DNA of 21,530 nucleotides. Source: JBBDYH01 sp040901795 (GTDB taxonomy: Bacteria > Planctomycetota > Planctomycetia > Pirellulales > JALHPA01). The position numbers and the translations under genes are program-made. Location: positions 1 through 21,530 of the forward strand of contig JBBDYH010000098.1 of NCBI GenBank assembly GCA_040901795.1, in the 5' to 3' direction. Each line of letters opens with the position of its first letter. Within the stretch, counting starts at the first letter, position 1. Below, one piece after another: positions 8,768 through 15,267 of this stretch. The notes under the pieces are model-generated. The model was not told where the DNA came from and did no database searches. It saw only the letters and a list, made by a program, of their open reading frames with translations.

Positions 8768-8790
8768 GACCGCCCCCGTCTGGGGCGGTC
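8768..8790 (+). promoter_or_regulatory. GC-rich hairpin in the leader of the sigma-like gene
   Basis: GACCGCCCC (8768-8776) and GGGGCGGTC (8782-8790) form a perfect 9-bp stem with loop CGTCT, ending 5 bases before the ribosome binding site AAAGGAG (8796-8802). There is no U-tract, so it is more likely a translational or protein-bound element, or the terminator stem of upstream transcription, than a standard terminator. A possible -10 box TAACAT (8762-8767) precedes it, which would put the hairpin at the very 5' end of the transcript, but no good -35 is visible. Confidence 0.6.
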
Positions 8791-8809
8791 TCTCTAAAGG
8801 AGTCGTCCC

Positions 8810-9430
8810 ATGATTGCACCATTTGCGGACCGTAATTCAATTTCGTCCACTGCATCGTGGCACCACCGTTTCTTAGCGATGTTGCCCACGATTCGGCGCC
8901 AGGTACGGCTCGCCTTTGCTGGCTTGCCTCCTGAAGAACGAGCTGAAGCCATCCAGGAGGCAATCGTCAATTCGCTCGTGGCACACCTGGCGCTGCTTAA
9001 GCGCGGGAAGGAAGATCTGGCCTATCCGACACCACTAGCACGTTACGCGGTGGCACATGTGCGCGCGGGCCGCACCACCGGTTGCCGCCTAAACTCGCAC
9101 GAGCCGTTATCGCGTTATGCAATGCGCAAGCGAGGATTCTTCGTGGAGCGTTTGGACAGGCTTGAAGCTGATACGGATGTTTGGCAGGAAACACTCGTTG
9201 AAGACAAACGCTGTACTCCCGCGGAAGTCGCAGCGGTTCGGCTAGATTTCGCGGAGTGGCTCAAACTCTTGCCGACCCGTGACCGCCGAATCGCGATCAG
9301 GCTGGCCACGGGTGAGACGACCCGCGAGACCGCCCGCCGTTTCCGGATCTCGCCCGGCCGCATTTCTCAGCTCCGTATCGAACTTGCCCAAAACTGGGCA
9401 GCGTTTCAAGGCGAGCAGCAGCGGATCTGA
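8810..9430 (+). CDS. Sigma-70-like (ECF-like) protein of a planctomycete mobile element
   Basis: This protein has 206 residues. The start is well supported by AAAGGAG 7 bases before the ATG. The N-terminal part (about 18-60, FLAMLPTIRRQVRLAFAGLP...EAIQEAIVNSLVAHL) resembles sigma region 2. The C-terminal part (about 146-195) has the region 4 helix-turn-helix pattern FAEWLKLLPTRDRRIAIRLATGETTRETARRFRISPGRISQLR. I know similar proteins from planctomycete genomes next to integrases. Whether they act as true sigma factors is not established, and the region between the two ends is not typical of ECF factors. It is the first gene of module 1, followed by a small protein, a MerR-like regulator and an integrase, all on the plus strand. 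I infer a role in controlling the element. Confidence 0.75.
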   Translation: MIAPFADRNSISSTASWHHRFLAMLPTIRRQVRLAFAGLPPEERAEAIQEAIVNSLVAHLALLKRGKEDLAYPTPLARYAVAHVRAGRTTGCRLNSHEPLSRYAMRKRGFFVERLDRLEADTDVWQETLVEDKRCTPAEVAAVRLDFAEWLKLLPTRDRRIAIRLATGETTRETARRFRISPGRISQLRIELAQNWAAFQGEQQRI

Positions 9431-9494
9431 GTGGCGTCGGAACCTTGACCCTACCGGTTTAAAAGCAATCGAACCCAGCAATTCAGGACAAACG

Positions 9495-9695
9495 ATGAAC
9501 ACGCACGATATCAGGCACGACGATTCTGCTTCGCTCAACGGCAACTTTGTTAACGAAGCGGAGACCGGACAGGGACCTGCATCGTCGGTAAAAGTAGCGC
9601 CGCCCCAGCACGTCGAAAGACTGGCGCAGGAACTTGGCAAGTTAGTCGGCCCATTCCTGGCCAACAAACCGCCCACCCACAAAAGAGCGGATTGA
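9495..9695 (+). CDS. Small conserved-looking protein of the mobile module
   Basis: This encodes 66 residues from an ATG preceded by AGGA at 7 bases. The same frame is open further upstream, but that part overlaps the sigma-like gene and looks unstructured, so I choose the ATG at 9495. The N-terminal half is acidic and probably disordered. The C-terminal half has an amphipathic segment VERLAQELGKLVGPFLA that may form one helix. No domain is recognised. It lies 64 bases after the sigma-like gene and about 76 bases before the MerR-like gene, which suggests a member of the same module. Function unknown. Confidence 0.55.
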   Translation: MNTHDIRHDDSASLNGNFVNEAETGQGPASSVKVAPPQHVERLAQELGKLVGPFLANKPPTHKRAD

Positions 9696-9734
9696 ACTTC
9701 TGGACCGCCTATGTCAACCGACATCCTGCGCGGC

Positions 9735-9758
9735 TACAATCTTGCCCAATGGAGGCAA
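9735..9758 (+). promoter_or_regulatory. -10 box and operator O1 before the MerR-like gene
   Basis: A good -10 box TACAAT (9735-9740) is followed after one base by TTGCCCA-ATG-GAGGCAA (9742-9758). This matches 12 of 14 positions of the dyad TTGCCCA-N3-TGGGCAA, which occurs twice more before the integrase. No clear -35 is seen. The position just downstream of the -10 suggests autorepression of the MerR-like gene. Confidence 0.6.
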
Positions 9759-9771
9759 AAAAGATCACCAA

Positions 9772-10239
9772 ATGGACTTACAGACCATCGCCGCTCGCAC
9801 TGGGCTTCCACTCCGAAAGCTGCGCTACGTGTTTGACCATCGCTTGCTGCCCGGACTGCGGGTCAAACATGCAACCGAAATGACTGGCCATCCGCGCTAT
9901 TTGACCTCGCTAGAGGCTTTGGGAGTAGCCTGCGCAGCAGCACTCGTTGAGGGCGGCATGCGGCGCGAAGCGGTGGTGGACGTCCTCACCGGCCTAACCA
10001 TTCTTCGCTGGTCCAGTAATGGGCCGAAACAGTCACTTACCCTGCTCGAGAAGGCTGGCCAAACGGGCGTATCGCCGGCTCTAGCGTCCCTGGCCGACGG
10101 CGCATATCTCCGCTTCCAGATCGGCAAGCGCGACACGAGTTGGCTCAATCGTACGAGCTTCGCCGTAGAAGCCGATTTTCGTCCGCGGGTGATCGTGCAG
10201 GTCGATGTGGCTGCGCTGCGAGACGCGATAGGGATTTAG
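9772..10239 (+). CDS. MerR-like helix-turn-helix regulator
   Basis: From the ATG at 9772 this has 155 residues. The N-terminus (about 1-30, DLQTIAARTGLPLRKLRYVFDHRLLPG) has the MerR-type pattern of a helix-turn-helix followed by a wing-like LRY...LLPG segment. A second helical part (YLTSLEALGVACAAALVEGGMRREAVVDVL) fits the rest of the DNA-binding domain. The C-terminal half has no recognised effector domain and no cysteine cluster. A TTG at 9742 in the same frame is rejected as the start because it lies inside the O1 operator, right after the -10 box. The ribosome binding site of the chosen ATG is weak (AAAAAAG); GGAGG lies 16 bases upstream. The gene sits between two sets of the same operator and directly precedes the integrase, so I infer that it binds TTGCCCA-N3-TGGGCAA and controls both itself and integration. 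Confidence 0.7.
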   Translation: MDLQTIAARTGLPLRKLRYVFDHRLLPGLRVKHATEMTGHPRYLTSLEALGVACAAALVEGGMRREAVVDVLTGLTILRWSSNGPKQSLTLLEKAGQTGVSPALASLADGAYLRFQIGKRDTSWLNRTSFAVEADFRPRVIVQVDVAALRDAIGI

Positions 10240-10259
10240 CGCGCCTGCTGGAAACGCGG

Positions 10260-10309
10260 TTGACTCATTGCCCATTTTGGGCAATAATGCCTTTGCCCAT
10301 GATGGGCAG
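10260..10309 (+). promoter_or_regulatory. Integrase promoter with operators O2 and O3
   Basis: A -35 box TTGACT (10260-10265) and a -10 box AATAAT (10283-10288) are 17 bases apart. The perfect 17-bp dyad TTGCCCA-TTT-TGGGCAA (O2, 10268-10284) lies almost exactly in the spacer, the place where MerR family proteins normally bind. A second copy, TTGCCCA-TGA-TGGGCAG (O3, 10293-10309), starts 25 bases later, covers the expected transcription start and touches the ribosome binding site AGGAGG (10308-10313) of the integrase. Confidence 0.75.
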
Positions 10310-10317
10310 GAGGCAAC

Positions 10318-11772
10318 ATGGACGTTGAACCGCAGAGCACGGCGAACCGCACAACAGCGGTGGTCACCTCCCGGCGCCGGCGAATGACACGCGGTGAGCT
10401 GCTTAGTCGTCATACACACCAAGCCGAATCCGGCCAAGCGGTACACATATGGGAGCGGGGCGGCAAGTATCTTGCGCGGGGCCGGATCGACGGCTGGCCG
10501 TTTGGCAAGACGCTCGGCCGCACCGAGAAGGACGCCGAGTCGGCGCTGCGTCGTCTGTTGGTGGAACTCGAGGATGGAGTTTTCGTCCGGCCTTCAGAGG
10601 TTGACAAAAGGCAACTCAAAACCGGCCGTCCGCCTCGCCTCGGCGTCCGGGAACTTTGCAATAGATTTCTGGTCGAGAAGCGCTCGCTGTTGGGCGAGTC
10701 GACTATGTCCGACTATCGCGGTCGGCTCGTTCCACTCATCGAATTTGCGGAGACCGAGAAGGCGCGCAGACGATGGCCGCTTGCTGCTGATGTGGACCGG
10801 GAGTTCGCGATCGAATTTAGTGCCTCGCTCCGGACCCGAATCACCGCACGTAATGGCCGGCCGGCTGCGGTGCACCGGACCATCTCTAAGCGACAGATCT
10901 GGAATACTCTAGACGTAGCGCGCTCTTTGTTCCATTGGGCCCGGAAGCCAGAGGTTAATCTGCTGCCCAGCATTTTTCCGAACCCCTTCACGGTCGACAT
11001 TGTGGGGCAAAAGGCGCGCAAGGATCCAGCGCGGCCTCACCCTCTGCCGTTGGATGCTCGGGTCCAACTCGTGCGTTCCATGGACCTCTGGCAATTGACG
11101 CACCTCGCCGTGCCGATGCTGCTCGGCCCGCGCCCGGATGAGTACACGCGGATCCTGATAAGTGACGTGAGCCTATCCGAGCGGCGCATCCAATTCGGCG
11201 AACGCTTCGGCGGCAAGGATTTCAACAAGGGAAAGCAGGCCTTTACAGTTCCATTTCCTGCAGCGATCGAGCCGCTGATCCTGGTATGCATGGGCGGTCG
11301 CCAGGATGGACCGCTCTTGCGTCGGCGGGCAGTATTCGCCGGACGGAAGCCGGAGATTCAGGTCGAGACGCTGAACGAAATCGAGGAAGTGTTGGACTTG
11401 GCTGTCGCGGAAGCGGATCCGGCGCAGCTTCAAACTGCCCAGGACGTGAAAAAGCTAGTCGCGCGGGTTTTTCTGGATATGGGTGCCATTTCTCCCGACT
11501 CGATAGGTACAGAATTCAAGGCCGTGTTGTGCCGATCGGGATTGACGATCGCACCACGTCTCTACGATCTGCGCGGTGCGTTCTCCACAGATCTCAAGGC
11601 CGCAGGCGTTGACTATCTGGTGCAGCGGTACGTCACCGGTCACGCGACCAATGACGTCATGAACGCCTACAGCGCAATCGATGTGACTCGCGACATGGAA
11701 CGGTATTTCAACCACATTCGTCCACTGCTCGACGCGATGTCGAGCCGAGCGGCAGATCTAGGAATAAAGTGA
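10318..11772 (+). CDS. Tyrosine recombinase (integrase) of module 1
   Basis: This is a 484-residue site-specific recombinase of the phage integrase class, which cuts and rejoins DNA at an attachment site. The N-terminal arm-binding region is about 40-100, the core-binding (SAM-like) region about 105-210, and the catalytic domain about 240-465. Visible catalytic residues are R272 (LLGPRPDEYT), R419 (RLYDLRGAFST), H442 (VTGHATN) and nucleophile Y451. The first histidine of the HxxR motif is replaced by Y416, a common variant. K306 is a candidate for the catalytic lysine. It starts 4 bases after AGGAGG. Its 3' side has three 11-base-phased GGTGCAC repeats and a terminator. Upstream operators suggest control by the MerR-like neighbour. 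It looks intact and is the best candidate for moving this DNA. Confidence 0.88.
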   Translation: MDVEPQSTANRTTAVVTSRRRRMTRGELLSRHTHQAESGQAVHIWERGGKYLARGRIDGWPFGKTLGRTEKDAESALRRLLVELEDGVFVRPSEVDKRQLKTGRPPRLGVRELCNRFLVEKRSLLGESTMSDYRGRLVPLIEFAETEKARRRWPLAADVDREFAIEFSASLRTRITARNGRPAAVHRTISKRQIWNTLDVARSLFHWARKPEVNLLPSIFPNPFTVDIVGQKARKDPARPHPLPLDARVQLVRSMDLWQLTHLAVPMLLGPRPDEYTRILISDVSLSERRIQFGERFGGKDFNKGKQAFTVPFPAAIEPLILVCMGGRQDGPLLRRRAVFAGRKPEIQVETLNEIEEVLDLAVAEADPAQLQTAQDVKKLVARVFLDMGAISPDSIGTEFKAVLCRSGLTIAPRLYDLRGAFSTDLKAAGVDYLVQRYVTGHATNDVMNAYSAIDVTRDMERYFNHIRPLLDAMSSRAADLGIK

Positions 11773-11876
11773 ACCAATCTGAACGGTCCCGTCTTGTCGC
11801 GACTGAAACTCAGGCCTATGATGATTTCGATGTGATCGTGATTACCGACTCGACGCGACGAGAAATGCGATCGGGT

Positions 11877-11905
11877 GGTGCACAGAGGGTGCACGAGTGG
11901 TGCAC
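11877..11905. repeat. Three GGTGCAC direct repeats with an exact 11-bp period
   Basis: GGTGCAC occurs at 11877-11883, 11888-11894 and 11899-11905. The spacing is 11 bases each time, about one helical turn, so the copies face the same side of the DNA. They lie about 100 bases after the integrase stop. Such phased short repeats are typical of protein arrays such as integrase arm sites or iterons. Confidence 0.7.
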
Positions 11906-12085
11906 AAGAAGGGAAACGTTGAGGCTCATGCCCGTTGCAATCGTGGGTCAACGACGATTCGATCGATTATGTATTAGTTCTTACAAGTATTAAGGTTACG
12001 CACCGGGAAAGGTTTGCCAGGGCGCCATCAGGCGCGTAAACGCATCACAGCGGGACACGAGTCCTGTCCTCTCCGCTGCTGGTTT

Positions 12086-12139
12086 AACGGCTCGTCCCAA
12101 CTGCTTTACTGAAAGCGACTTGGGATGAGCCGTTTTTTT
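12086..12139 (+). terminator. Intrinsic terminator after integrase 1
   Basis: AACGGCTCGTCCCAA (12086-12100) pairs with TTGGGATGAGCCGTT (12120-12134), with one G-U pair, around a 19-base loop. It is followed by a run of seven T (12133-12139). This is a good plus-strand rho-independent terminator for the module 1 transcript. Confidence 0.8.
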
Positions 12140-12163
12140 GTCTCACTTAAGTGGGACAAAAAA
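12134..12163. repeat. 30-bp near-perfect palindrome between the integrases
   Basis: TTTTTTGTCTCACTT (12134-12148) is followed directly by AAGTGGGACAAAAAA (12149-12163), a palindrome with one mismatch (a G-U pair in RNA). It may act as a terminator for minus-strand transcripts from integrase 2, or be a symmetric recombinase or protein site. Confidence 0.65.
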
Positions 12164-12205
12164 CGTCCGTATTTTCGTACTTTGCAGGTCGGAAAATGAG
12201 CATGT

Positions 12206-13400
12206 TCAGATTGACCCGTTGGTGGTGCCATTACCAAGGAAGTCGATCCGGTTCATCTTCGCCTTGCTGTCATCCGGGCGGAGGTGTCGATAGACCTTGA
12301 TCATGTTGGAGTCGCGGTCTCCCAGCCAGTCGAGCACCTCAGCTTCCGATGCCCCGCCGCGGAAGGCCTCACTACAAAAGAAGTGGCGGAACGAGTGAAT
12401 GACGCCATGCTCGAACCCAATCTCGCCGGATGGCGTCGGGAATTTGTCGGCAAGCGGTTTGATTACCTGGGTCTTCAGAAACTCCAGATTGTTGCGTGCA
12501 TGGAGACGACCACCGCGCGGCCCATGAAAGATCAAGCCATCGCGGTTCCGCGGCAGCGATTCGAGCACACCGCGAAAAGCAGGATGCAGAGGAAGCACAC
12601 GGTCACGCTTCCCTTTGATCGCACGAATGCTGCCCAACATTCTTTTGCGGCCACTGTAGCGCTGGTCCTTCAGCCGGATGACACCCGCTTCGAAGTCGAT
12701 GTCGGACCAGCGTAAACCGTTGAACTCCTCACTGCGCAAACCCGTGGTGGCCAGTCCGACGATGACGTCGACGAACCAATGAAGGCCGGGCGTACTCCGG
12801 CAGTGTTCCACCATCGCCATGACTTCCTCACGGCGGAAGCAGTACCGATCCGAGCCCTCTGGCTTGCTCAACCGCAACGTGAACGGCTGGCTGCGATCAA
12901 GGAGCTTCTTCTCCTCCGCCAGGAACCGGACCACCGAGACAATCAGCTCTAGCTCGAGCTTCAACGTTCGGTCGGCACTTTTTCGCGATAACCAGCGACC
13001 GAACTCCTCGGTCGTTGACTTATCGATCAGGCTCCAGTAGCGGATGTCGCGGCGCTTGCAAAAGCTGATGTGCTTGTCGCGCACGGAGCCGTAACGCTTC
13101 AGCGTGTTCTTTGAAACGCCGCCCATGATTTGCGGGCGGCCGCGGTGCTCAAAGAACAGTTTCCAACCCTCGGCGATTGAAAGTTGGCGCAACGGGTGCT
13201 CTTCAAGCTTCTTGATCAAGCCGCGCTCAAAGGCTTTTTTGCGGTCAAGCCGCTCGAGGTTCGAAAGGGCTTCTTCACGATCCTTCGTGCCGAGGCTGTG
13301 CTTGCCCAGACTGAGCTGTCGGCCCATCCGCGTAATAAACTGACCCGCGGCGGAATATCCGCCAAGGAAAGAACTCTGCGGTGATGCATTTACTCTTCAT
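12206..13400 (-). CDS. Tyrosine recombinase of module 2, frameshifted near the N-terminus
   Basis: The main frame (12206-13327) gives 373 residues with phage-integrase features: R198 (TTGLRSEEFNGLRW), K238 or K240 (AIKGKRDRVLPL), H311 and R314 (IHSFRHFFCSEAF) and Y346 (NMIKVYRHL). The second active-site histidine, normally in a WLGHRDS-like motif, is D337 here (WLGDRDS), which may weaken activity. The frame starts abruptly at MGRQLSLGKHSLGTKDREEA. In the next frame, from the ATG at 13400, the DNA reads MKSKCITAEFFPWRIFRRG then SVYYADG, and it joins to RQLSLGKHSLG if one base is removed from the CCC at 13323-13325. I therefore think the true gene begins at 13400 and would have about 397 residues. 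The shift may be real decay or a sequence error. The excisionase-like gene lies 23 bases upstream. Confidence 0.8.
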
Positions 13401-13423
13401 CTCCAGTGCCTTAGGTTTTTGGA

Positions 13424-13683
13424 CTATTCCTGCTCCCATTTGGGTTTGAAGCCGGGCAACTTCCGTGGAGCCGGACTATTGGGGTTGGCTGCAAGATCAC
13501 CCGGTGCCGCGCGTTGAATGCGATTCACTAGGTCAGCCGGAAATCGCACAGCGCCGCCTGGGCCAGCGGGTTGGCAAGATGGAATCAAGCCGGCGTTTTT
13601 CCATCGCCAGATGGTCCGCACGGAGACGCCAGTCGCTCGGCCAGCTGGCCGGCAGTGATGAGAGGATGATCGAGCGATTCCAT
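13424..13683 (-). pseudogene. Excisionase-like helix-turn-helix protein, frameshifted
   Basis: Joining two frames gives a typical small excisionase/MerR-type DNA-binding protein of about 86 residues. MESLDHPLITAGQLAERL comes from the ATG at 13683, and GVSVRTIWRWKNAGLIPS continues in the next frame through CQPAGPGGAVRF, ending ...PGFKPKWEQE. One base is missing at the CC of 13629-13630 (GG should be GGG on the coding strand). The pattern ITAGQLAERLGVSVRTIWRW...GAVRF is the classic helix-turn-helix plus wing of the Xis/HTH_17 group. Such proteins help an integrase excise an element or regulate it. It lies directly before integrase 2 on the same strand, the usual xis-int order. A remaining frame of 65 residues could start at a GTG (13621) but would lack the first helix. 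Confidence 0.7.
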
Positions 13684-13802
13684 TCGCGTGGGCCCGTTCC
13701 TGCTAGTTGTCGTTCAAGCCGGCAGATCCGGCATGCGTCAACTGGAGCTTCGCACGAACAGCGAATGGCCGAAAACGGAGTACTCAGAGCGTACTCATAG
13801 AG

Positions 13803-14373
13803 CTACGAACGTCCTCGCCACATGAAGCCGGCACCCGTACCGTCGGCGGAAAAAACGATCCGCCGTAGGCCGGTGTTGAGCGAACGAACCGTGGCGTGAA
13901 GTCGCTGGGGATCCTTGCCATCCGGAAGCGGGTCATCAATCCGCGGTGGCCAACCGTCCGACTGAACGCTTCGAGCACCAGGACGACGTTTCTAGCAGCC
14001 TCGGGATGCTTTACTCGCCGAACGACATTACCGCGAAAGCGGAGCTCGCGGCGCTCCTTATCCCACTCAGGCGTCTCCGCGGCGCTCCTGGCGCCACTGC
14101 CACCCAGCTCTTCGGACAAACGCTGGTATGGTCCCTCGAAGAGCTGCCCATTGCGCGGGCAATTTCGATGGTCGCTCGGGCTCGTGGCATGGGCCGTACC
14201 TTGAGCCACATACCGACGGTCCCATCAGACTCGAACGCCCTTTCGAGATCGCCGCCCAAACGCCGCCGTTCGTCGGGAGCGAAGACATCGTGCCAGACAA
14301 TCCGCGCCGCTTGTCCGTTTTGGACGTGCGGATATAGCTCGGCAAGTTGGCGGGACAAAAAATCGGTGTTCAT
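13803..14373 (-). pseudogene. Conserved hypothetical protein of mobile module, two frameshifts
   Basis: Three reading frames join into one coherent protein of about 190 residues. The first part starts MNTDFLSRQLAELYPHVQ and runs to RATIEIARAM. The second runs from GQLFEGPYQRLSEELGG through EWDKERRELRFRGNVVRRVK to VVLVLEAF. The third reads SDGWPPRIDDPLPDGKD on through RSLNTGLRRIVFSADGTGAG and ends FMWRGRS at a TAG (13805-13803). Each join needs one extra base, at the CCC of 14147-14149 and at 13964. The C-terminal pattern (LRFRG..V.R....A.N..LVLEAF..DGWPPRIDDPLP) is one I know from planctomycete hypothetical proteins near mobile genes; its function is unknown. It precedes the excisionase-like gene by about 120 bases on the same strand. 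Confidence 0.65.
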
Positions 14374-14524
14374 TTCGCATCGTGCCTTTTGCAATTGGCT
14401 ACGCCAGACCCGCCGGTTCGGTTGTGCGCGGCGATAACGGCTCTTGGGAATTTGACCGGCAACCGGTGATGAAGTGAGCATCAAGTCGGCGCGAGTCTGG
14501 CACAAGCCAAGGAGGGTTACCGCG
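14374..14524. other. Divergent gap holding the left end of the IS630-type element
   Basis: This stretch lies between the start of the module 2 hypothetical gene and the transposase start. It must contain the left end of the IS, but I cannot define the terminal inverted repeat because the right end is missing. GGAGGG (14511-14516) is the transposase ribosome binding site. A small dyad ACCGG-CAA-CCGGT lies at about 14455-14467. Confidence 0.4.
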
Positions 14525-15170
14525 ATGGAAAAGAAGTATATCGTCCGTCTCACGGATGAGGAACGAGAGACGCTGCGGAACGTGATCAAGAGGCTGCAGG
14601 GATCCTCGCAGAAGGTGCATCGGGCGCAAGTTCTCTTGAAGGCGGATGCGGATGGTCCCGCCTGGACCGACAAGCAAATCGCCGAAGCTTTTGGTTGCCG
14701 TACCAAGACCGCCGAGAACATTCGCCAGCGGCTCGTGTTGGAAGGCTTCGAAGTGGCGCTGGAGGGCAAGCGGCCTGCCGCACCCCCACGCCAGCCGGTA
14801 TTCGATGGCGAGCAAGAAGCCAAGGTGATTGCGTTGCGGTTAGGTCCGCCACCCAAGGGTTTCGCCAATTGGTCGCTGCGGCTCTTGGCGGGGAAGGTCG
14901 TGGAACTGGCGATCGTGGAGTCGGTCAGCCACGAAACGGTCCGGCGGACGCTTAAAAAAAACGGCATGACCAAGCGTAAGATTCAGTATTGGGTCATTCC
15001 TCCCGAGGCCAACAGCGAGTTCGTCGCCAGCATGGAGGAGGTGCTGGAAACCTATGCTCAGCCATACGATTCGTGCTTTCCGGTGGTCTGCATGGATGAG
15101 CAGCCGGTGCAATTGCTGAAGGAAACCCGCCTGCCTGTGCCGGCCACGAAAATGCATCCTCGCCGGGTGG
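14525..15170 (+). mobile_element. IS630-type transposase, truncated at the 3' end
   Basis: The ATG at 14525 follows GGAGGG by 8 bases. The protein has the N-terminal helix-turn-helix of IS630/winged-helix transposases (about 30-80: VHRAQVLLKADADGPAWTDK then QIAEAFGCRTKTAENIRQRL), the WSLRLLAGKVVEL...SHETVRRTLKKNGM segment (about 116-148), and the start of the DDE domain with PVVCMDEQPVQLLKE, where D191 is the first catalytic aspartate. After about residue 215 (HPRRVD) the sequence switches abruptly to the reverse of an M56 gene, so the second aspartate and the glutamate of DDE are absent. Full-length relatives have roughly 340-360 residues, so about 60 percent remains. The open frame continues to 15217 through foreign sequence. 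It is inactive by itself, and its right end was lost in a deletion. Confidence 0.85.
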
Positions 15171-15267
15171 ACGACACAGGGACGCAGCAGGCCAAACGTC
15201 ATCGGCATCTGTTGTGATCCGCCGCAGAGCAGCGTCACATTGCGCCTCAAGTCGAGACGGTGGCTCA
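15171..15267. repeat. 97-bp near-identical repeat, copy 1 (in the broken M56 gene)
   Basis: This stretch matches 18321-18417 with one difference by my reading (G at 15181, A at 18331). It encodes the conserved LSHRLDLRRNVTLLCGGSQQ-MPMTFGLLR-CVV part of M56. Sequence on its right side is much less alike between the two genes, and its left edge is exactly the break with the IS630 fragment. Confidence 0.85.

Larger units (their letters stand above)
11773..12205. other. Convergent intergenic region between two integrase genes
   Basis: No gene is supported here. A plus-strand frame (11769-11993) overlaps the integrase stop by GTGA but has no similarity that I recognise, and it contains the GGTGCAC repeats. 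The region holds these repeats (11877-11905), a terminator stem (12086-12139) and a palindrome (12134-12163). It is a plausible place for an attachment region or integrase arm sites. Confidence 0.5.

Noticed and set aside
9742..9771. TTG start of the MerR-like gene
   Set aside because: The TTG lies in operator O1 directly after a -10 box, so it would be at or before the transcription start; the ATG at 9772 fits the family start better.
11769..11993. Small gene overlapping the integrase stop by GTGA
   Set aside because: The overlap is suggestive, but the protein has no recognisable feature and the phased GGTGCAC repeats better explain the stretch as non-coding.
14840..15170. C-terminal 110 residues of the open frame that begins at 15898 as part of an M56 protein
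   Set aside because: This part is antisense to the transposase; the M56 similarity ends at the join near 15170.
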